Notes: a model not told the origin generated them from the sequence alone. Counted from the stretch's first letter, positions 46,205-58,941 are shown. The stretch: 64,000 bases of DNA from Sophora flavescens (GCA_030762895.1 CM061062.1:101848874-101912873), one strand, 5' to 3'. Made by a program: numbers and translations.

Positions 46205-47585
46205 ATTTGTTTTGATTTAGCGGGTTCAAGGCCCCAAAAGTCATATCTTTGTTAGCTTTAGCAGGCACAAGGTCTCGTAAGTTCCGTTCTGTCTTTGTTC
46301 GGCTTTAACGGGCACAGGGCCCATAAGTTGTTGTCTTTGGTTAGGTTTAGCAGGCATAGGGCCTCGCAAGCTTTTTATCTTTCTTTTTCAAGCTTCGCCG
46401 GGTACCAGACCCCGTAAGCTCATTTTGGTTTTCTAGCTTCGACGGGTACCATACTCGTAAGCTCTTTTCTTGTCAAGCTTCAGTGGATACCCGACTCCGC
46501 AAGCTTTTTACCTTTCTTTTCAAGCTTCAGCGGATAACCGACTCTGCAAGCTTTTAACATTTATTTTCAAGCTTCAGTGGATAACCGACTCCGCAAGCTT
46601 TTAACCCTTCTTTTCAAGTTTCGGCGGGTACCAGACCCCGTAAGCTCTTTTTGTTTTCAAGCATAAGCGGGTACCAGACCCTATAAGCTCCGTTTTGTTG
46701 TCAAGCTACGGCGGGTACCATACCCCGTAAGCTCTTTTATCCTTTTTCAAGATTCAGAGGGTACCAGACCCCGTAAGTTCTTTTTGTTTTCAAGTTTCGG
46801 CGGGTACCATACCCCGTAAGCTCTTGTATCCCTTTTTTCAAGTTTCAACGGGTACCGGACCTCGTAAGCTCTTTTTCTTTTCAAGTTTCGGCAGGTACCA
46901 GACCCCGTACGCTCTTTTTGTTTCAAGCTTCGACGGGTACCATACCTTGTAAGCTCTTTTATCCTTTTTTTCAAGCTTCGACGGGTACCAGACCTCATAA
47001 ACTCTTTTTGTTTTCAAGCTTTGGCGGGTACCAGACCCCGTAAGCTCGTTTTGTTTTCAAGCTTCGGTGGGTACCGGACCCCGTAAGCTCTTTCTGTTCG
47101 AGCTTCTGACGGGCAATCCACCCCGTAAGCTCTTTTATCTTCCCGTTCGAGCTTCTGGCGGGCAATCCACCCCGTAAGCTCCTTTATCTTTCTGTTCGAG
47201 CTTCTGACGGGCAATCCACCCTACAAGCTCTGACGGGCAATCCACCCCGTAAGCTACTTTATCTTTCTGTTCGAGCTTCTGACGGGCAATCTACCCCGTA
47301 AGCTTTTTTTTATCTTTCTTTTCGAGCTTCTGACGGGCAATCCATCCTGTAAGCTCATTTACCTTTCCGTTCAAGCTTCTGACGGGCAATCCACCCCGTA
47401 AGCTCTTTTACCTTCTTGTTCGAGCTTTTAACGGGTAAGCCACCCCGTAACCTCTTTTATATTTCTGTTCGAGATTCTGACAGGTAATCCAGCCCGTAAG
47501 ATCTTTATCTTTGTTTTTTAAGCTCAACACAATCCACCATGCAAGTTTTTTACGTGTAACTCAGTGGGCAATCCAACCCGCAGGT
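46205..47585. repeat. Large two-type minisatellite
   Basis: Type A, about 45 bp (CGGCGGGTACCAGACCCCGT then AAGCTC), occupies about 46380-47095. Type B, about 49 bp (GAGCTTCTGACGGGCAATCC then ACCCCGTAAGCTC), occupies about 47095-47510. Degenerate units (GCGGGTTCAAGGCCC) lie on the left and others at the right edge. The two types share the GTAAGCTCTTTT half and so are related. Frames through it (minus 46747-46998 and 47014-47214) are repeat artefacts. Confidence 0.9.
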
Positions 47586-48957
47586 TCTTTATAGGAAATC
47601 GCGTTGTAGTTATAGGTCCTTTTGCTTGTCAGTGTATGCCGAACAAAATTGGATTTCATGTCTTTACTCGTTTCTTATAACAAGAATAGGATAACTACGG
47701 TTACACCAATTATTTTATCTAATATGAAACAAGTAAAGAGGGAAAAATGTTTCTAATTTCATTTGGACCTTTCTGGTTTTGAAAATATGATATATGATAT
47801 CTAAATAAACAAAGATTTTCCCCCCTTCCTAAAATTGGTTGTCTCTGTTTTCTCTACTTGTGTGAGCTCTTATTATTTTTCTGGGAGACGAAGGGTTGTT
47901 TATTGGGCGAACTTGAATGAGAGGGTGATGATGGGTGAGGCTTTGGGTTGTGGGTTGTCTATTTTGGATTTTTAAAGTTAGATTATACATGATTTTTTTT
48001 TTGCTGAAGTGTTTGTTGTTTTGAAGGTTTTAGTATTGAGGTGCTTTTTTAATTTTATATATTAATTATATTGGTTTATGATCTGTCTTAATTCCTAATG
48101 AATTTTCTGCCTTCTTAGCATTGCTTCTAATTTGTGTTTTTGGTTTGGCATGTATTGACTTTTGTAAGAATCTTCTTTTCTCTATTTTTTTTTAAAATAT
48201 GGGTGTGGTTCAAATTATTCACGATGTTTCTAATTTGTATTCTATGCATAACCCTTTATTCTCTCTTCATGGGTCAAAAGATTTCTAGGATTTTGCCAAT
48301 TTGGTGCAGATTTGATTCCTTCTGATAAACCCTTCTCTTGGCTTATTCACAACAACTTGAATTTGCTAGCTGGTAAGAATATCCCCTTCCGTCGACGTTG
48401 CCGATCGTGGCTGCGTCCTGGCCGTTCTGGTGTGCGTGATGTGTTACTGGTTTTGGGTTTAGGTAATTTGCTATTCATGTATTCCATTTCATCCATTTGG
48501 AATTTGGCAATCAAGATTTAGTATTGAAAATTTTCATTTGATCATGCTAGCAGTAGTCTTTCATCAAATATCTTTTAATTTATGACAAAACCTTGATCAA
48601 TTCAATTTCTAATCTCTTATTTCATTTAATTGGGTTCCAAAAATCATATGGTCTTAAACATTGATAATGTTCTTATGAAGGAGCAAATATTTCCTTTCAC
48701 CTTAACTGTCAAAAACTTTGAAAAGCCAAAGCACTGGAGTAGTCACCCAACTGTTCGGTTTCTTGGACTTGCCTATACATTAGGAGGGATATATTTTAGG
48801 TCTTGGATTTAGCTTTTAAACAATTGTATGATCTGTATCTAAGTAAGGTCCAAGACATTTTCGAAGAGGTCTACAAAAATATAGATACTATATTTCCTTT
48901 CCTTTTCTTATGTTTGATTTTGAAGAGCTTTTTTTTTTTTTAATCTTTGGAATGCAG

Positions 48958-49032
48958 TAAATATGACTTGGATGAGGTTGAATTTTCCAAATTTCATTAT
49001 AATGTGAAACATGGTGATATTGTTGCTTTTAT
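48958..49032 (+). pseudogene. Cytosolic lysyl-tRNA synthetase-like exon fragment
   Basis: After a T-rich run and AATGCAG acceptor, the frame reads KYDLDEVEFSKFHYNVKHGD then IVAF. It resembles the N-terminal OB-fold anticodon-binding region of plant LysRS (LDEAEF...H.N.KRGDIVG pattern). The similarity stops after about 25 residues, and a stop follows shortly. Confidence 0.45.
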
Positions 49033-49138
49033 GTTTATTAGGTTCCTTGATAGTGATAGCAAGCCTGACTTATAGTTTTGTAGCTTTATAAAGGTGCAGG
49101 TGAATATGATATACAACTTTTTAATCTTTCTGTCATTC

Positions 49139-50200
49139 CAAAAAAACCATTCATCTAACGATTATGATGGTGCTTCAAGGTCCTTGCCATCATTAATTGG
49201 TAAAGGTAGAAGTGATGCAGTGTATTCGTTGAGAACCCTCCTCTATCGAATTGCTCACAGGCTTTTCAATCTCAATGGTGTGGATTGTTGTATTTTTTAA
49301 TCTTATTTCAAAAATGTAAATTGAGATTTGAATTTAAAATTAAATGTTTAATATTCTATTCTTATTATCAATCAATTTCTTTTAGATTTCCTTAATACTC
49401 CTATATTTCCTTTAATACACATAATTACATTACCTGATTTCAATTATATAAATTTTAACGTCCAGTTTTCTTAATTCAACTTCAAATTATATCTTTTAAA
49501 TACTAATATAATGAATTTGAATATGAATGTTTCTGTCCAACCTTTGTGCTGAACGTTCCTTTTCCTTTTATTGGTCATTCATTTTTGTGCATTTGATTCC
49601 ATTATACACATATAGTGCCTTTTGTTTGAACAAGAGTAAATGATCAGCAACTTATATTTTCAATAATACAACTTTTACGTTGAATTTGTATAAACCATTA
49701 AATGAAAATATTCCTTCCAATGGGTTGGTGATTCTTCAATGAGAAAATATGCAGAGTTATATGAAAAGGAAAAGTTGTTTTTGATGTGTGGTTCTTTAGA
49801 AAGTGTTTGGAATTTGTTGACGACTCAGACCATCTGGTATGTATTTGGAATCACATGTTTGATGTGTTCCCCCGTTTCTCTTTCCTCCAAATTTTCTTCT
49901 ATAGAATATCTTGAAGATGGTTGCCTTTCTGATAAAAGGATTTGCTGAACAGGCAGTTCGAGCACTTTCATGTGAACAATTTGCAAGGCTGATTTTAAGT
50001 TATGATGGTGAGCTGAACTTAACTTCCTGAGTCCTTAGCAGCGGAATGTAAACCAACTGTTACTGAACCTGAAGATTCATTTTGGGATGATGAAATGAAA
50101 ACAGCAATTATGAATCAACTGTCCATGAAGTATTGTATCTGGATGCAGATGACAATTTTAGTTCCCCTCATTGTTGAGGTTCCAAAACAGAATAGTCTTG
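49139..50200 (+). pseudogene. EDRF1-like fragment (three exon pieces)
   Basis: Piece 1 (49139-49290) reads SLIGKGRSDAVYSLRTLLYR followed by IAHRLFNL. Piece 3 starts after a CTGAACAG acceptor at 49952 with AVRALSCEQFARLILSYDGE, then LNLTS. The next words (SLAAECKPTVTEPEDSFWDD, then STVHEVLYLDADDNFSSP) lie in two further frames, so there are at least two indels. The pattern recalls plant erythroid-differentiation-related factor 1-like proteins. A possible middle piece is at 49739-49850. Identification is from memory and moderate at best. AT-rich intron-like sequence lies between pieces. Confidence 0.4.
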
Positions 50201-50224
50201 AATGAAGTTTTCCTCTTTGTGTAG

Positions 50225-50540
50225 CTTATGCATCTGGCGCTACTACTCCGCTGCTGTATGATTTATATAACTATAGACCCAGCAAGCCTAAATATACCCT
50301 ACTGCCGAATGATTTCTTGCAGGTTTCTCCAAACTTCTTTCACTTGCTGTGTTTTTGGATGATGGCAGAGCACAAACTTTTTGTGAGAACTAGAACTAAA
50401 TATGTTGTATTTACTTTTGATGGCAGAGCACAACACTTTTCGCCTTTTCGGTGCATTGTTATTCTTTATAGGGATGAAGAATTCAATTCTCAGGAGACAA
50501 CTCAGGAAGAAGACCCCAAAAGGTTGCCATTGCCGAACTG
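50225..50540 (+). pseudogene. Unidentified exon-like fragments
   Basis: YASGATTPLLYDLYNYRPSK and KYTLLPNDFLQ run to a CAG/GTTT site at about 50326. An open stretch 50317-50541 follows, in which the word GATGGCAGAGCACAA occurs twice (50362 and 50419), suggesting a short tandem duplication. Product not recognised. Confidence 0.25.
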
Positions 50541-50549
50541 ATGAATAAG

Positions 50550-53500
50550 ATAAAATTTACAGGAATTAAGATTTATTTGTCAGTTGAATCATAAGGTTGC
50601 CATTTCATCTTTTTCATAAGGTTTTATCTTATTTAATATTTTCTATAGAAAATATTATGATCATAAATTATAGATAATGAAGTGATGGGTATTTTGTGCA
50701 GTTACCTTTTCTGTGGCTCATTGAAACCTTTTCTGCACACTCAATTGTGTAGGTACATCACATAGTATGCAAAACTATCATTTCCCTAAATTTATATGCA
50801 AAATATTTTATATTGTTCAAACTGGACAGGACATTGGGATTGGGAAGACAAGAAATTGATTTATTTATATGCATGCTATAAAAATTAAAAAGTTCAATTG
50901 GTAATGATTGTCTGTTGTGAATATGTGAGCTAGGGCAGTACAGAATATCCGGGAGGTCTTTCTAGACAAATGTCCTTCAAATTTAATTTCAACATCATTT
51001 CTCTGTGTGTGTACAAATCATTTGTCCATGTCATAAATATTTGAAGAAGTTTTCCATTTGTCCTTTTGTGCAAAGTTTGTTTTCAAATATTATAGGTCAA
51101 ATGTAGAACAGAAATAGAGATAGGGTAACAAGCATCTTATGAAGAAACTATAATAATGTAGAACAGATATAGAGACAGTGAGAGATTTCAATCTCTCTCT
51201 TATATTCTCTTTAATATTATGTTATTATTTTATTTAACTATGCTACCATTTCTTATGTTGTTGGTAATGGTAACATGGAAGTTCTGTGTGAGAATGAGAA
51301 ACTTTGCAGCATATGCATAAAAGTATAAGCTTTCGGTAAATGAAAGAAAGAAATAAAAGAATGCTAAAACAAATAAAAATGGGTCTCGATACCATTTTTG
51401 CACTTCAATGGAATGGTTTTCCAAAGTTTTTAGCTTTGGTTAGTATGATAGTAGAGCTTGATAAATTTGCCATGATTTATAGCTCTCCGGTTCCCGGAGA
51501 TGGTATGCAAATGAGTGAAGGTTAGGTAGTGTTGTCATGCATAATAGAATATTTCAGGTTATTGCATGGGATATTATTTTTTTTAGCTTAATGTTAATAC
51601 AAAGCATAAATTGCCAAGTCAACATAAACTGCTTTCTACTCAAAAGAGGCTTCTAATTTCAATGGTATTCTGTTTGCTGTCAATTTGTTTCTCCCAATCA
51701 ATTATGTTTCTTCATGGAAGATATTATAATTTTGTACTAATAAAAATAATTGCTATCAATTTCTTGCTTCAGTAAGCAGGCTGTGTTTGGATTTTACTAA
51801 GGTGGAATTGATTGTCAAAGTAGAAGAATTTGCTGAGAATTTGGTGTGATTTATTGATTAGATTTGAAACTATTATTTATAGATTTTCTTTCTTTTTGTT
51901 TCAGCTAATGTTAGTTGTCTCCCCTATTTGTAGGTGTTAGTCCAATGATTTTAAGTTGGAACAGGTCTATGAATGTGAATCTGGTTGTTGGTCTTGATTT
52001 GAGTCAATTTTTTCTAATTTTTAAAGCAGAAGATTTTTTTTTTTTTTTTTAACTTTTAGGTTGTTCTAAACATATAATTGATTGCTTGAGGCAACAACTT
52101 GTGTTGACTTTGATTGACATGGCAGCATTTTGCTTATTTAGTCAGTTAAGCGTTGGGCAGGAATATCTTTGCTAGTGGTTACTTGTGAAGAATGCAGCTC
52201 TGATCATTTCTTAGTTTCTTACGCTGTGTGGTTTCGAGGAGTTGCTGAAATTTCTACAGCCACAGATAACAAGTTGTTTTGCCATGCTTGCAGATAATTA
52301 TATTGGAAGCCTTCTTTAGTTTTCCCTTTGAGGAATATCAAATGTTATTCACTTCAGATTTGTTGTTGTTTTGAGCTGTAGATGAAGTTAGAGATGAGTA
52401 ATATCGCCTTTGTGCTCTAAATTTGATTCATTCTAGCTATTATATTTCATATGTTATCCTGCATTGCATACCTTATCACACCTTTATAAATGAATGCTCT
52501 ATTCTTGGGTTAGAGGCAGTCATTGAATCAGTTTATTGGTTTGTTTGTTTTTTGTCTTGGTGGTATATGGCTATTTTGCTGGGAGCTAAAGAGCTGAGCT
52601 CTGTTTCCTTGGTTCTTATTTATTTGTATGATGCATGCAACCATTATTAACGATTCACTGGTGTAGGGACTGCCATGGTATATTGATTCATGCAAGAGTC
52701 TATATAAGGTGGTCATCTGAGATGCAATTTGACATAAATATTGTTTAGACATTTTCTGGTATGTTATCACACTTTACAATCTTGATCTCCATGTTTGTTT
52801 CATGCATGCATGTCATTTACATGTATTCTCTTCCAAACTAATGTCTTATTCTCTTTTGGTATTTTATTGACTAACTGCATCTTTCAGTGGATCAATTCCT
52901 TCCCATTTTCATTTTTCCTTTTTCATTCTGTGCTTGGATTTGCTTGCATCTTTTGGTTAATGTAGTGTGATTAGTGTTAGGTTTGGAAGGTTGATGGAGA
53001 GGGTATGGTCCCTAACAGAATCCTTGCTTCTGTTTTTCTTTCCACGTGTCTCAATCTAAAGATCATTTTCCTATTCTCCAACTTCGTTCTCTAATCCTAC
53101 ATTTTTTTCGTCTTTCCAATCTATTTAGACTTCTACCAATCTATTTTCTCAAGTGTTATATCTGTATATCTATATAACAGTTTATAAGCTATTAACCTGT
53201 AAGCTATACTTGAACTGCATCCCATCTTCATTAGTACACCTTCTAAGCTAACATGATAGGCATTGATATATGACTGTATTAAAAGAAAATACGACAACAT
53301 TAGGGATGTAAAAGAATTATAAATACAAACTTTGACTAAAAAAATAAAGTAGATCCACTAGATAGAGGTGTACAGGTTACATTGTAGAATAACTCAACCA
53401 TAGAAGTAAAAGAATAGATAAATATCTATTCAACAAAAAGAATAATGAGTTCCAGCTTTTAAATTGAGTCAGTGAGTTGGCCAAATTAGACAATGCATAC

Positions 53501-54100
53501 AAAATGGGTTCCACCATAAGTTAACTTATGATCTAGGTGTTTTACTCTATCAAGTATCCTCCGAAACTTTACAATTATGACACCGAGTTTTACATGGTTT
53601 ATACAATATAACAAACTACCCAAATGCAACCTTCTACTTGGTTTATGCTTCCATTTCAAATAATCAAAGTCTTGCATACTGTTCAAACCAACTGCCAATT
53701 GAGATTTTTGTGTGTGTATGTGGGTTGGTTGGAAGGAAGATGGGGGAATAATTGCTTTGTCGAGTGTGTGCATATAATTGGCTGTCCAAATCTGTGCTTC
53801 GCCTGTAATGCATCTAAGACATGTTTTAAGCCAATATATAGTTGCATCAAAGACATTATTTGCAGTCGCAGTTGCAAATTGAGAAGGAAAATAAATAAGG
53901 GAATTGATAAATAAATAATTAAATAAAAAAAAATATAAAAAACTTAGTAGATGATAACACCTATAGATACAATTTGTTTTAATTAGAGTTTTTTTTTCTT
54001 TTTCTTTCAGTGATATGTATAATAATTTCTTGAGTAGTTATAGTGGCTTAGTTTCTCTCTCTCTCTCAATATGGTTAACACCTATTGAATCATGTCAAAT
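50550..54100. other. AT-rich sequence with no recognisable gene
   Basis: One exon-like stretch (51385-51523, VSMIVELDKFAMIYSSPVPG then a GTTAGG donor) could be a further captured exon. Otherwise T-rich intron-like sequence without domain motifs. Confidence 0.35.
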
Positions 54101-54114
54101 AGATGTTTATGTAG

Positions 54115-54319
54115 CATTTGGTCCTTCTGGAAATGACCCATCTAAATTACAAGATAAGTATGAGAAAGCACCAGTTTAGATTCCTTCCATACTTGCCATT
54201 CAAACAATATGGCCATCAACAAGTGGATCATCAAGATAACTGTCAGATGATGAGGAAGCTGAGGGAGAGACAAATATCCATGAGAACATGGACCCTGCTG
54301 ATGCAAAAAGTGTATGGAG
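54115..54319 (+). pseudogene. bZIP transcription factor exon fragment (group C / Opaque-2-like)
   Basis: The frame gives FGPSGNDPSKLQDKYEKAP, then WPSTSGSSR, a TAA stop at 54237-54239, then LSDDEEAEGETNIHENMDPA and DAKSVWR. The TSGSSR...SDDEEAEGE...NMDPAD.KRVRR stretch directly before the basic region is the hallmark of this bZIP group. Here RVRR is VWR, and the exon ends at the expected position with a GTAAC donor at 54320. The basic region and leucine zipper exon is not found downstream. The stop and the missing DNA-binding domain make this non-functional. Confidence 0.72.
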
Positions 54320-56520
54320 GTAACAATTGTCTCAAAATTTTGCTGAGTTTGTTACATGAAGTGTTGGTACTTTTTGTATATACCCTCACATGTTAATTGT
54401 AAGATCATGTAATTGGCTTCAGAGTGGTTTAAAAGTGTGTTTTGCCCAATTGGATTTGCTGCTAGATAAACTATATGATTGTCCTGCTAGAAAAACTGCA
54501 TCCATTTTCATTGGGATCTTTGAAGTGAGAGTAATGATGCTTACTCTATTTTTCCCCACCAATTGTGACCAACTGTAAATGTGGTTGCATCTACAACATC
54601 TTTATCTTTTTGTTTTTTCTATAAAAAAAACAGATGTAAACATATCGCGACTCTTATGAAGAAAGGTAATAGGTTGTGACCATTACTTTTAAAGTGATTA
54701 TGCTCCTCATAATTCATCCATCAAGTTGAATAATTAACTTTTTATATTGGTGGCGGTTACTGATTTGGTTTTTTTCCCCTCAAGGAAAAGGTGTACCTTT
54801 ACATAGTGGTCAATCAGTTGGCAAATGTTGTGTATATAGATCGAAAAGCTTAAGCTTGCCACAATTTGATAGATAAGATATTCGCAATTTTCTTTGTATA
54901 TATAAAATGGCTTAGACTGGGTTATTTGCAAGACATCCTCTTGATCAAATAAGAAGTTAAGAACCATGTTCAAATGCTATGTAGCAGCTGACTTATCAAG
55001 AATTAAGCCCGACTAAAGTATAGGTAGTAGGAGTTATGATATTTTTTTTTGTTTTATCAATAATTTGATAATTTGGTTGATGCATTGTGTTACTTGTGTT
55101 TATTATTTTACCTCGTGTGTTATCTACTAAGGTGATTTCATTTTTTATTTTTCATGTAAGCTTGTCTGTGTTTATGGCTTTTCAATTAATTTGATGCAGC
55201 AATTTGTTTTTAATGTGGTTGTAAGTCCCCCCTCATTGAAACTATTAAGCTTGAGTTTCACACTTTATAACTTATATGCTTTACATCTATGCCTTGTGCT
55301 TTTTCCTTGTGATTTTGATGTGAGACAGAGAAAATAGACGGGGAATTATATAGTTAAACTCTGATAACTACGTGCTCATATGAAAATTGTTTAAGAGTCT
55401 AAAGTTTGTGGAAATGAAAATTTTTGGTCAACCTGCTCTTTGTTTTCCTTTGTGTTCTTAAGGTTTGCACAGCATCAACTATTCTATAAGAGTAAAATGC
55501 CTTCCAATGGAATAAATTAATGGGAGCTAAAGAAGAGAATAAAGGAATTTTTTTTTTGCTATAAAAACCTTTTGGATAATTATTTCCAATTACTATGGTT
55601 TTGAAAAAGCTATTTCTTTATAATGTCAATTTTTTTAACTTATTTTTTTTCATTTCCTGCCCGTTCTAATTCTGCTTTTGCCTTTTTTAACTTCTGTTTC
55701 CTTCATTTCCTACACCTTCTTAATCTGCTTTTGTCTATGCTTTCCTTGAATGTTTATTATTTTCCTAAGTTGCACAATGCATTATTTTCTGAAGAATCTG
55801 CTTTTCCAGTTTAGCAAACCAGCATAGAAGAGCAAACTAGCATTCGATGAACACAAATGCATTATTCTTTGAAGAATCTGCATATCCAAAGATCAGTTGA
55901 GTAGATTACATAGTCAAGAGAACTTTGAAACAATTGGAAAACTGAAGCATGCTGCACCTATTCACAAAAGTGGCTAATAATATATGCGGCTAACTGAAGT
56001 CCCATAAACTATAATAAATTTAACAGGGAATGTACTACCATTTCCAGTCAAATCCTTGAAGATCAAAGTTTAAGCTATAGCTTTTGATGTTTGAATTCAT
56101 TTGAAGAATTGTCATTGCTGACCACTATTGCACCTGTATGTTTGTGAAAGATACTAATTGCCTCAATAGATTTGAAGTGATTTCACATGACATCAGATGT
56201 GCTCTTGATGACCCTATGACTGCAGCTCAAAATTGTAGATGACCAAAAGTGTCTAGCAACTTGGTCCGTTGTTTTAGTATTTGAGATTGATCATTTTGTA
56301 CAATGTTTTAGTATTTGAGTTTGATTTAGCTAGCCTATGCTCTCTAGCCACAATGTTATGTGTATTCTATATCTTAGAAATAAGTTTCATGTTGCTTTCC
56401 CTAGGAACTTGCAATATTGTTTATAAGTGGTGGGAGAAGGCAATAATGTGTCAGATATGGATCGGCTTATCCTAAAACAAGCAATTAAATGAATAAAGTC
56501 TTCACCGCCAAGAGCATTAT
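54320..56520. other. Intron-like sequence, no gene seen
   Basis: AT-rich, begins with the retained bZIP splice donor. Short duplicated phrases (GAAGAATCTGC near 55791 and 55872). No coding motif recognised. Confidence 0.4.
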
Positions 56521-56521
56521 A

Positions 56522-56836
56522 GTGTGTGTTTGGATGAGCGTTTGACAAACGTGATTTTGGATGGAATTGATTTTGTAGAATTGATTTCAATACAATTGAG
56601 TTTGAAGTAAAGTGATTTATGTTTGGATGTTTTTATTTTGAAAGCAAGTTTGATGTAAAACTTAGTATAATTTTTCAATCCAAAAGCAGAAGCTACTCTA
56701 AGCTGCTTCTGGTAGAATCAACTCTGGATGCAAAATTGCTTCCACAAACATGTTCCCAAATACCTTTTTTTTTACAGGAATCACGTTTGACAGGTGCAGA
56801 AGCACTTTTGGTGCCTCCAGAAGTGAAACCAAACAC
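56522..56836. mobile_element. MITE with GTGTGTTTGG ends
   Basis: About 315 bp, inverted ends TGTGTGTTTGGATGAG and GAAACCAAACACACAC, flanked by ATAG on both sides. The interior has the AGAAGC/GCTTCT words common in this legume MITE type. Confidence 0.7.
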
Positions 56837-56932
56837 ACACATAGTTTCTCCCCATCGACTCAATAATTCAAAATTTTTGTGCTTATCTCATTTTAGATTG
56901 AAATGCATATTATAGTAGTTGTAACTTTACAG

Positions 56933-57100
56933 GCTTTAGCATTAACACTGATATCTATTGGTGTTGCTATGGCTACAGTGGCTGATCTGCAGCTCCATGT
57001 ATTTGGCACCTGTGTAGCGTTGGCATGGGTTGTACCTAGGTGCTGTAAACGAAATCCTCTGATGCAGACTGCAGCAGCAACAGAACTGGACAGCTTTTGC
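56933..57100 (+). pseudogene. Nucleotide-sugar transporter (KT/KVAG-type, NST) exon fragment
   Basis: Bounded by a TTTACAG acceptor and a GTAACT donor (57101). It reads ALTLISIGVAMATVADLQLH then VFGTCVALAWVVP, matching the transmembrane core of plant triose-phosphate/UDP-sugar translocator-family proteins (VTVGVGIATVTD...G..VAL.W..PSA.NKILW pattern). An extra G near 57039 shifts the frame. The continuation AVNEIL, TGA (57060-57062), CRLQQQQNWTAFA is in the next frame. Frameshift plus nonsense make it dead. Intact splice sites show genomic, not cDNA, origin. Confidence 0.68.
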
Positions 57101-58663
57101 GTAACTATTTACTTATTTTATTGGTCTTCCATAAGTAATTTATTATATCTTTATATTCTATAACCTCAGTCTCCCCTCTCAATTTCCAATGCTGATATGC
57201 ATCAATTTTTTTTCCTCCTTGTCGGTACCTAATTTGTGGACTGATCAACTGGTTGATGTGGAAAACAACACCTATTACGTTATTTTTCTTGGTTTTTCTT
57301 TTATTCCTTTCATGATGGTACTTATTGTTGGGTGTGAAGAATGCAAGTACGATTGCTATTTCAAAACTTAAATAGTTAGTTGTGAAGTGCTGATGCACTC
57401 TTAAAGAGGAATAAGCTTTGCTTTTGAAGGAAATAAGAGGATAGGTAAAGGAGGGAAAAACTCTCAAACTTTTCTTGGAAACTCACTTGATTTGATTTCT
57501 TGCCTTTACTCTTTACTCTTGGCTTTTTTCTCACTTTACCTATTCTTGGCTTACACTTACATTCACTTGGCTTGCTTACAAATGCACTAGAGTTTGAAAG
57601 TTGTTAGGTGTTCGACACTGCTCTTCATCTAGCACAAACGTCCAATATGCTTGGATTTTTTTTTTTTTTTTGGATTTTCATATGTAACACTGTCACAGTT
57701 TTAAATTTTGCTAACCCATTTGTTTTATTTTGGTTTTTTGAACTGACAATCGCGAAAACAGATACCCATTTGGCTGTATTTTGTTGTTGGAATTTAAATT
57801 TTCAATCTTTCTCCCATTTTCCTTTGTTTTCTCGGTTTCCAAACACATGGGTCTTTCTGCTTTGGCTACATTATTTTTCTGGCTTATTTATTTATTTCGT
57901 TTTAAAAAAGAAAAGCATATTTGTAGTCATGTGCTTGGATCTTAAGATGGATGGATAAAATTTGGTGTGCGCAATTGGATCTAAGACGGATGGATACGAT
58001 TTTCAATGTGAGTGTGCGCAATTTGATATGCTTCTTATCTTAGTTTCATGTTCTGCTTAATATCATATTAATCTTTTATCAAAAAATTATATTAGTCTTA
58101 TTAATTACTTTGTTGGTTGTCTTTGCTTGCTGTTGCTTTTGAATCTTACCACGTTTTATTGTTTCGTTTTATATGATTTATATATGAATTTCTTACTGTT
58201 TCTTCTTTCTTTCTTGCTGTTCAATTTATTTAATGAATAATTTTGAAGGTAAAAAAAGTTCAAAAGTAGGTTGAAACTCTTGATATGCTTAAAATTTAGA
58301 ATTCATGCCCAATACCAATGGAGGTCATGCCCCAGTGAAGCTTCAACAAAAGCATTCAAATTGGCATCATAAATTACCCCCAGGAACTCAAATGGGCATT
58401 CTCTATTGCTTTAGCAGCAGCAACACCAACCCTCAAGACATTCTACCTCGGAAGTAGTAGTTACCCCAAAATGGGAATTTGATAATCTACCAAGACTACC
58501 ACCATTTACTATTTAGATTTGTTTAGCAACCCCTTTAGATCGTAGCTTTGTAAAAGTTGAACCTTTGTGGTTGAATATTTATACAAGTCTGTAATTACAA
58601 ATATTCAAACTAAGGCAGTTAATTTAATGAGTTAATTGGTGAAGCATTGAAAGCTTAGGCTTA

Positions 58664-58941
58664 CAGAAGATTGTCAAATTTCAGCAAGAGTACGATCCAG
58701 TGTGGAGGAATGTCAAAGCAACGTTTGATAGTTAAAACATTTGTGTGGTTGTTGCCTACTGAAAAAGGCAGTGCTTCCAAGCTGATGGTTGCAAAATTCA
58801 TAGATGAGTACCTTGCTGAAATTGTAAAGGATCCCAATTTACCTTTGTCTAATTTTTTTGATCTTGCTGAGTTGGTGTCTGGCATCTTTCGTCCTGCTCA
58901 TGACGGACGGGCTTTACAGGGCTATTCACACATATCTGAAG
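58664..58941 (+). pseudogene. NPH3-domain protein exon fragment with internal deletion
   Basis: KQRLIVKTFVWLLPTEKG is joined at about 58776 directly to KLMVAKFIDEYLAEIVKDPN, then LPLSNFFDLAELVSGIFRPA and HDG. These are two blocks of the NPH3 domain (BTB/NPH3 photoreceptor-signalling adaptor family) that normally lie some 70-90 residues apart. A 4-bp tandem duplication (GACGGACG, 58902-58909) shifts the frame, and LYRAIHTYLK continues in the next frame to a CTGAAG/GTAACT donor at 58941/58942. Non-functional. Confidence 0.72.

Larger units (their letters stand above)
42720..47740 (+). mobile_element. 3' non-coding part of a Tat/Ogre-like gypsy element
   Basis: No ORF with pol motifs. It holds the features I associate with the region after pol in Tat/Ogre elements: A- and T-rich simple stretches with repeated CATGCATCTCATGCAT words (42950-43560), repeated ACTGGGGCA phrases (44990-45790), paired AGGCTGAAAACC / CCTAGGCAAAAG phrases, a large minisatellite (46205-47585), and at the end GATAACTACGGTTACACCAA with AAACAAGTAAAGAGGG, a purine tract, at about 47735. 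Lineage assignment rests on recall of these phrases, not on a domain. LTRs are absent. Confidence 0.6.

Noticed and set aside
46205..47585. CRISPR-like array of repeats and spacers
   Set aside because: A plant nuclear window; the variable parts are degenerate copies of one another, not unique spacers, and no cas genes are present.
47741..47900. 3' LTR of the Tat/Ogre-like element after the purine tract at 47735
   Set aside because: No second copy of this sequence or a TG...CA-bounded repeat was found, and gene fragments follow.
53486..53914. Overlapping ORFs of about 95 codons on both strands
   Set aside because: No recognisable domain; could not choose a strand; no splice context supporting either.
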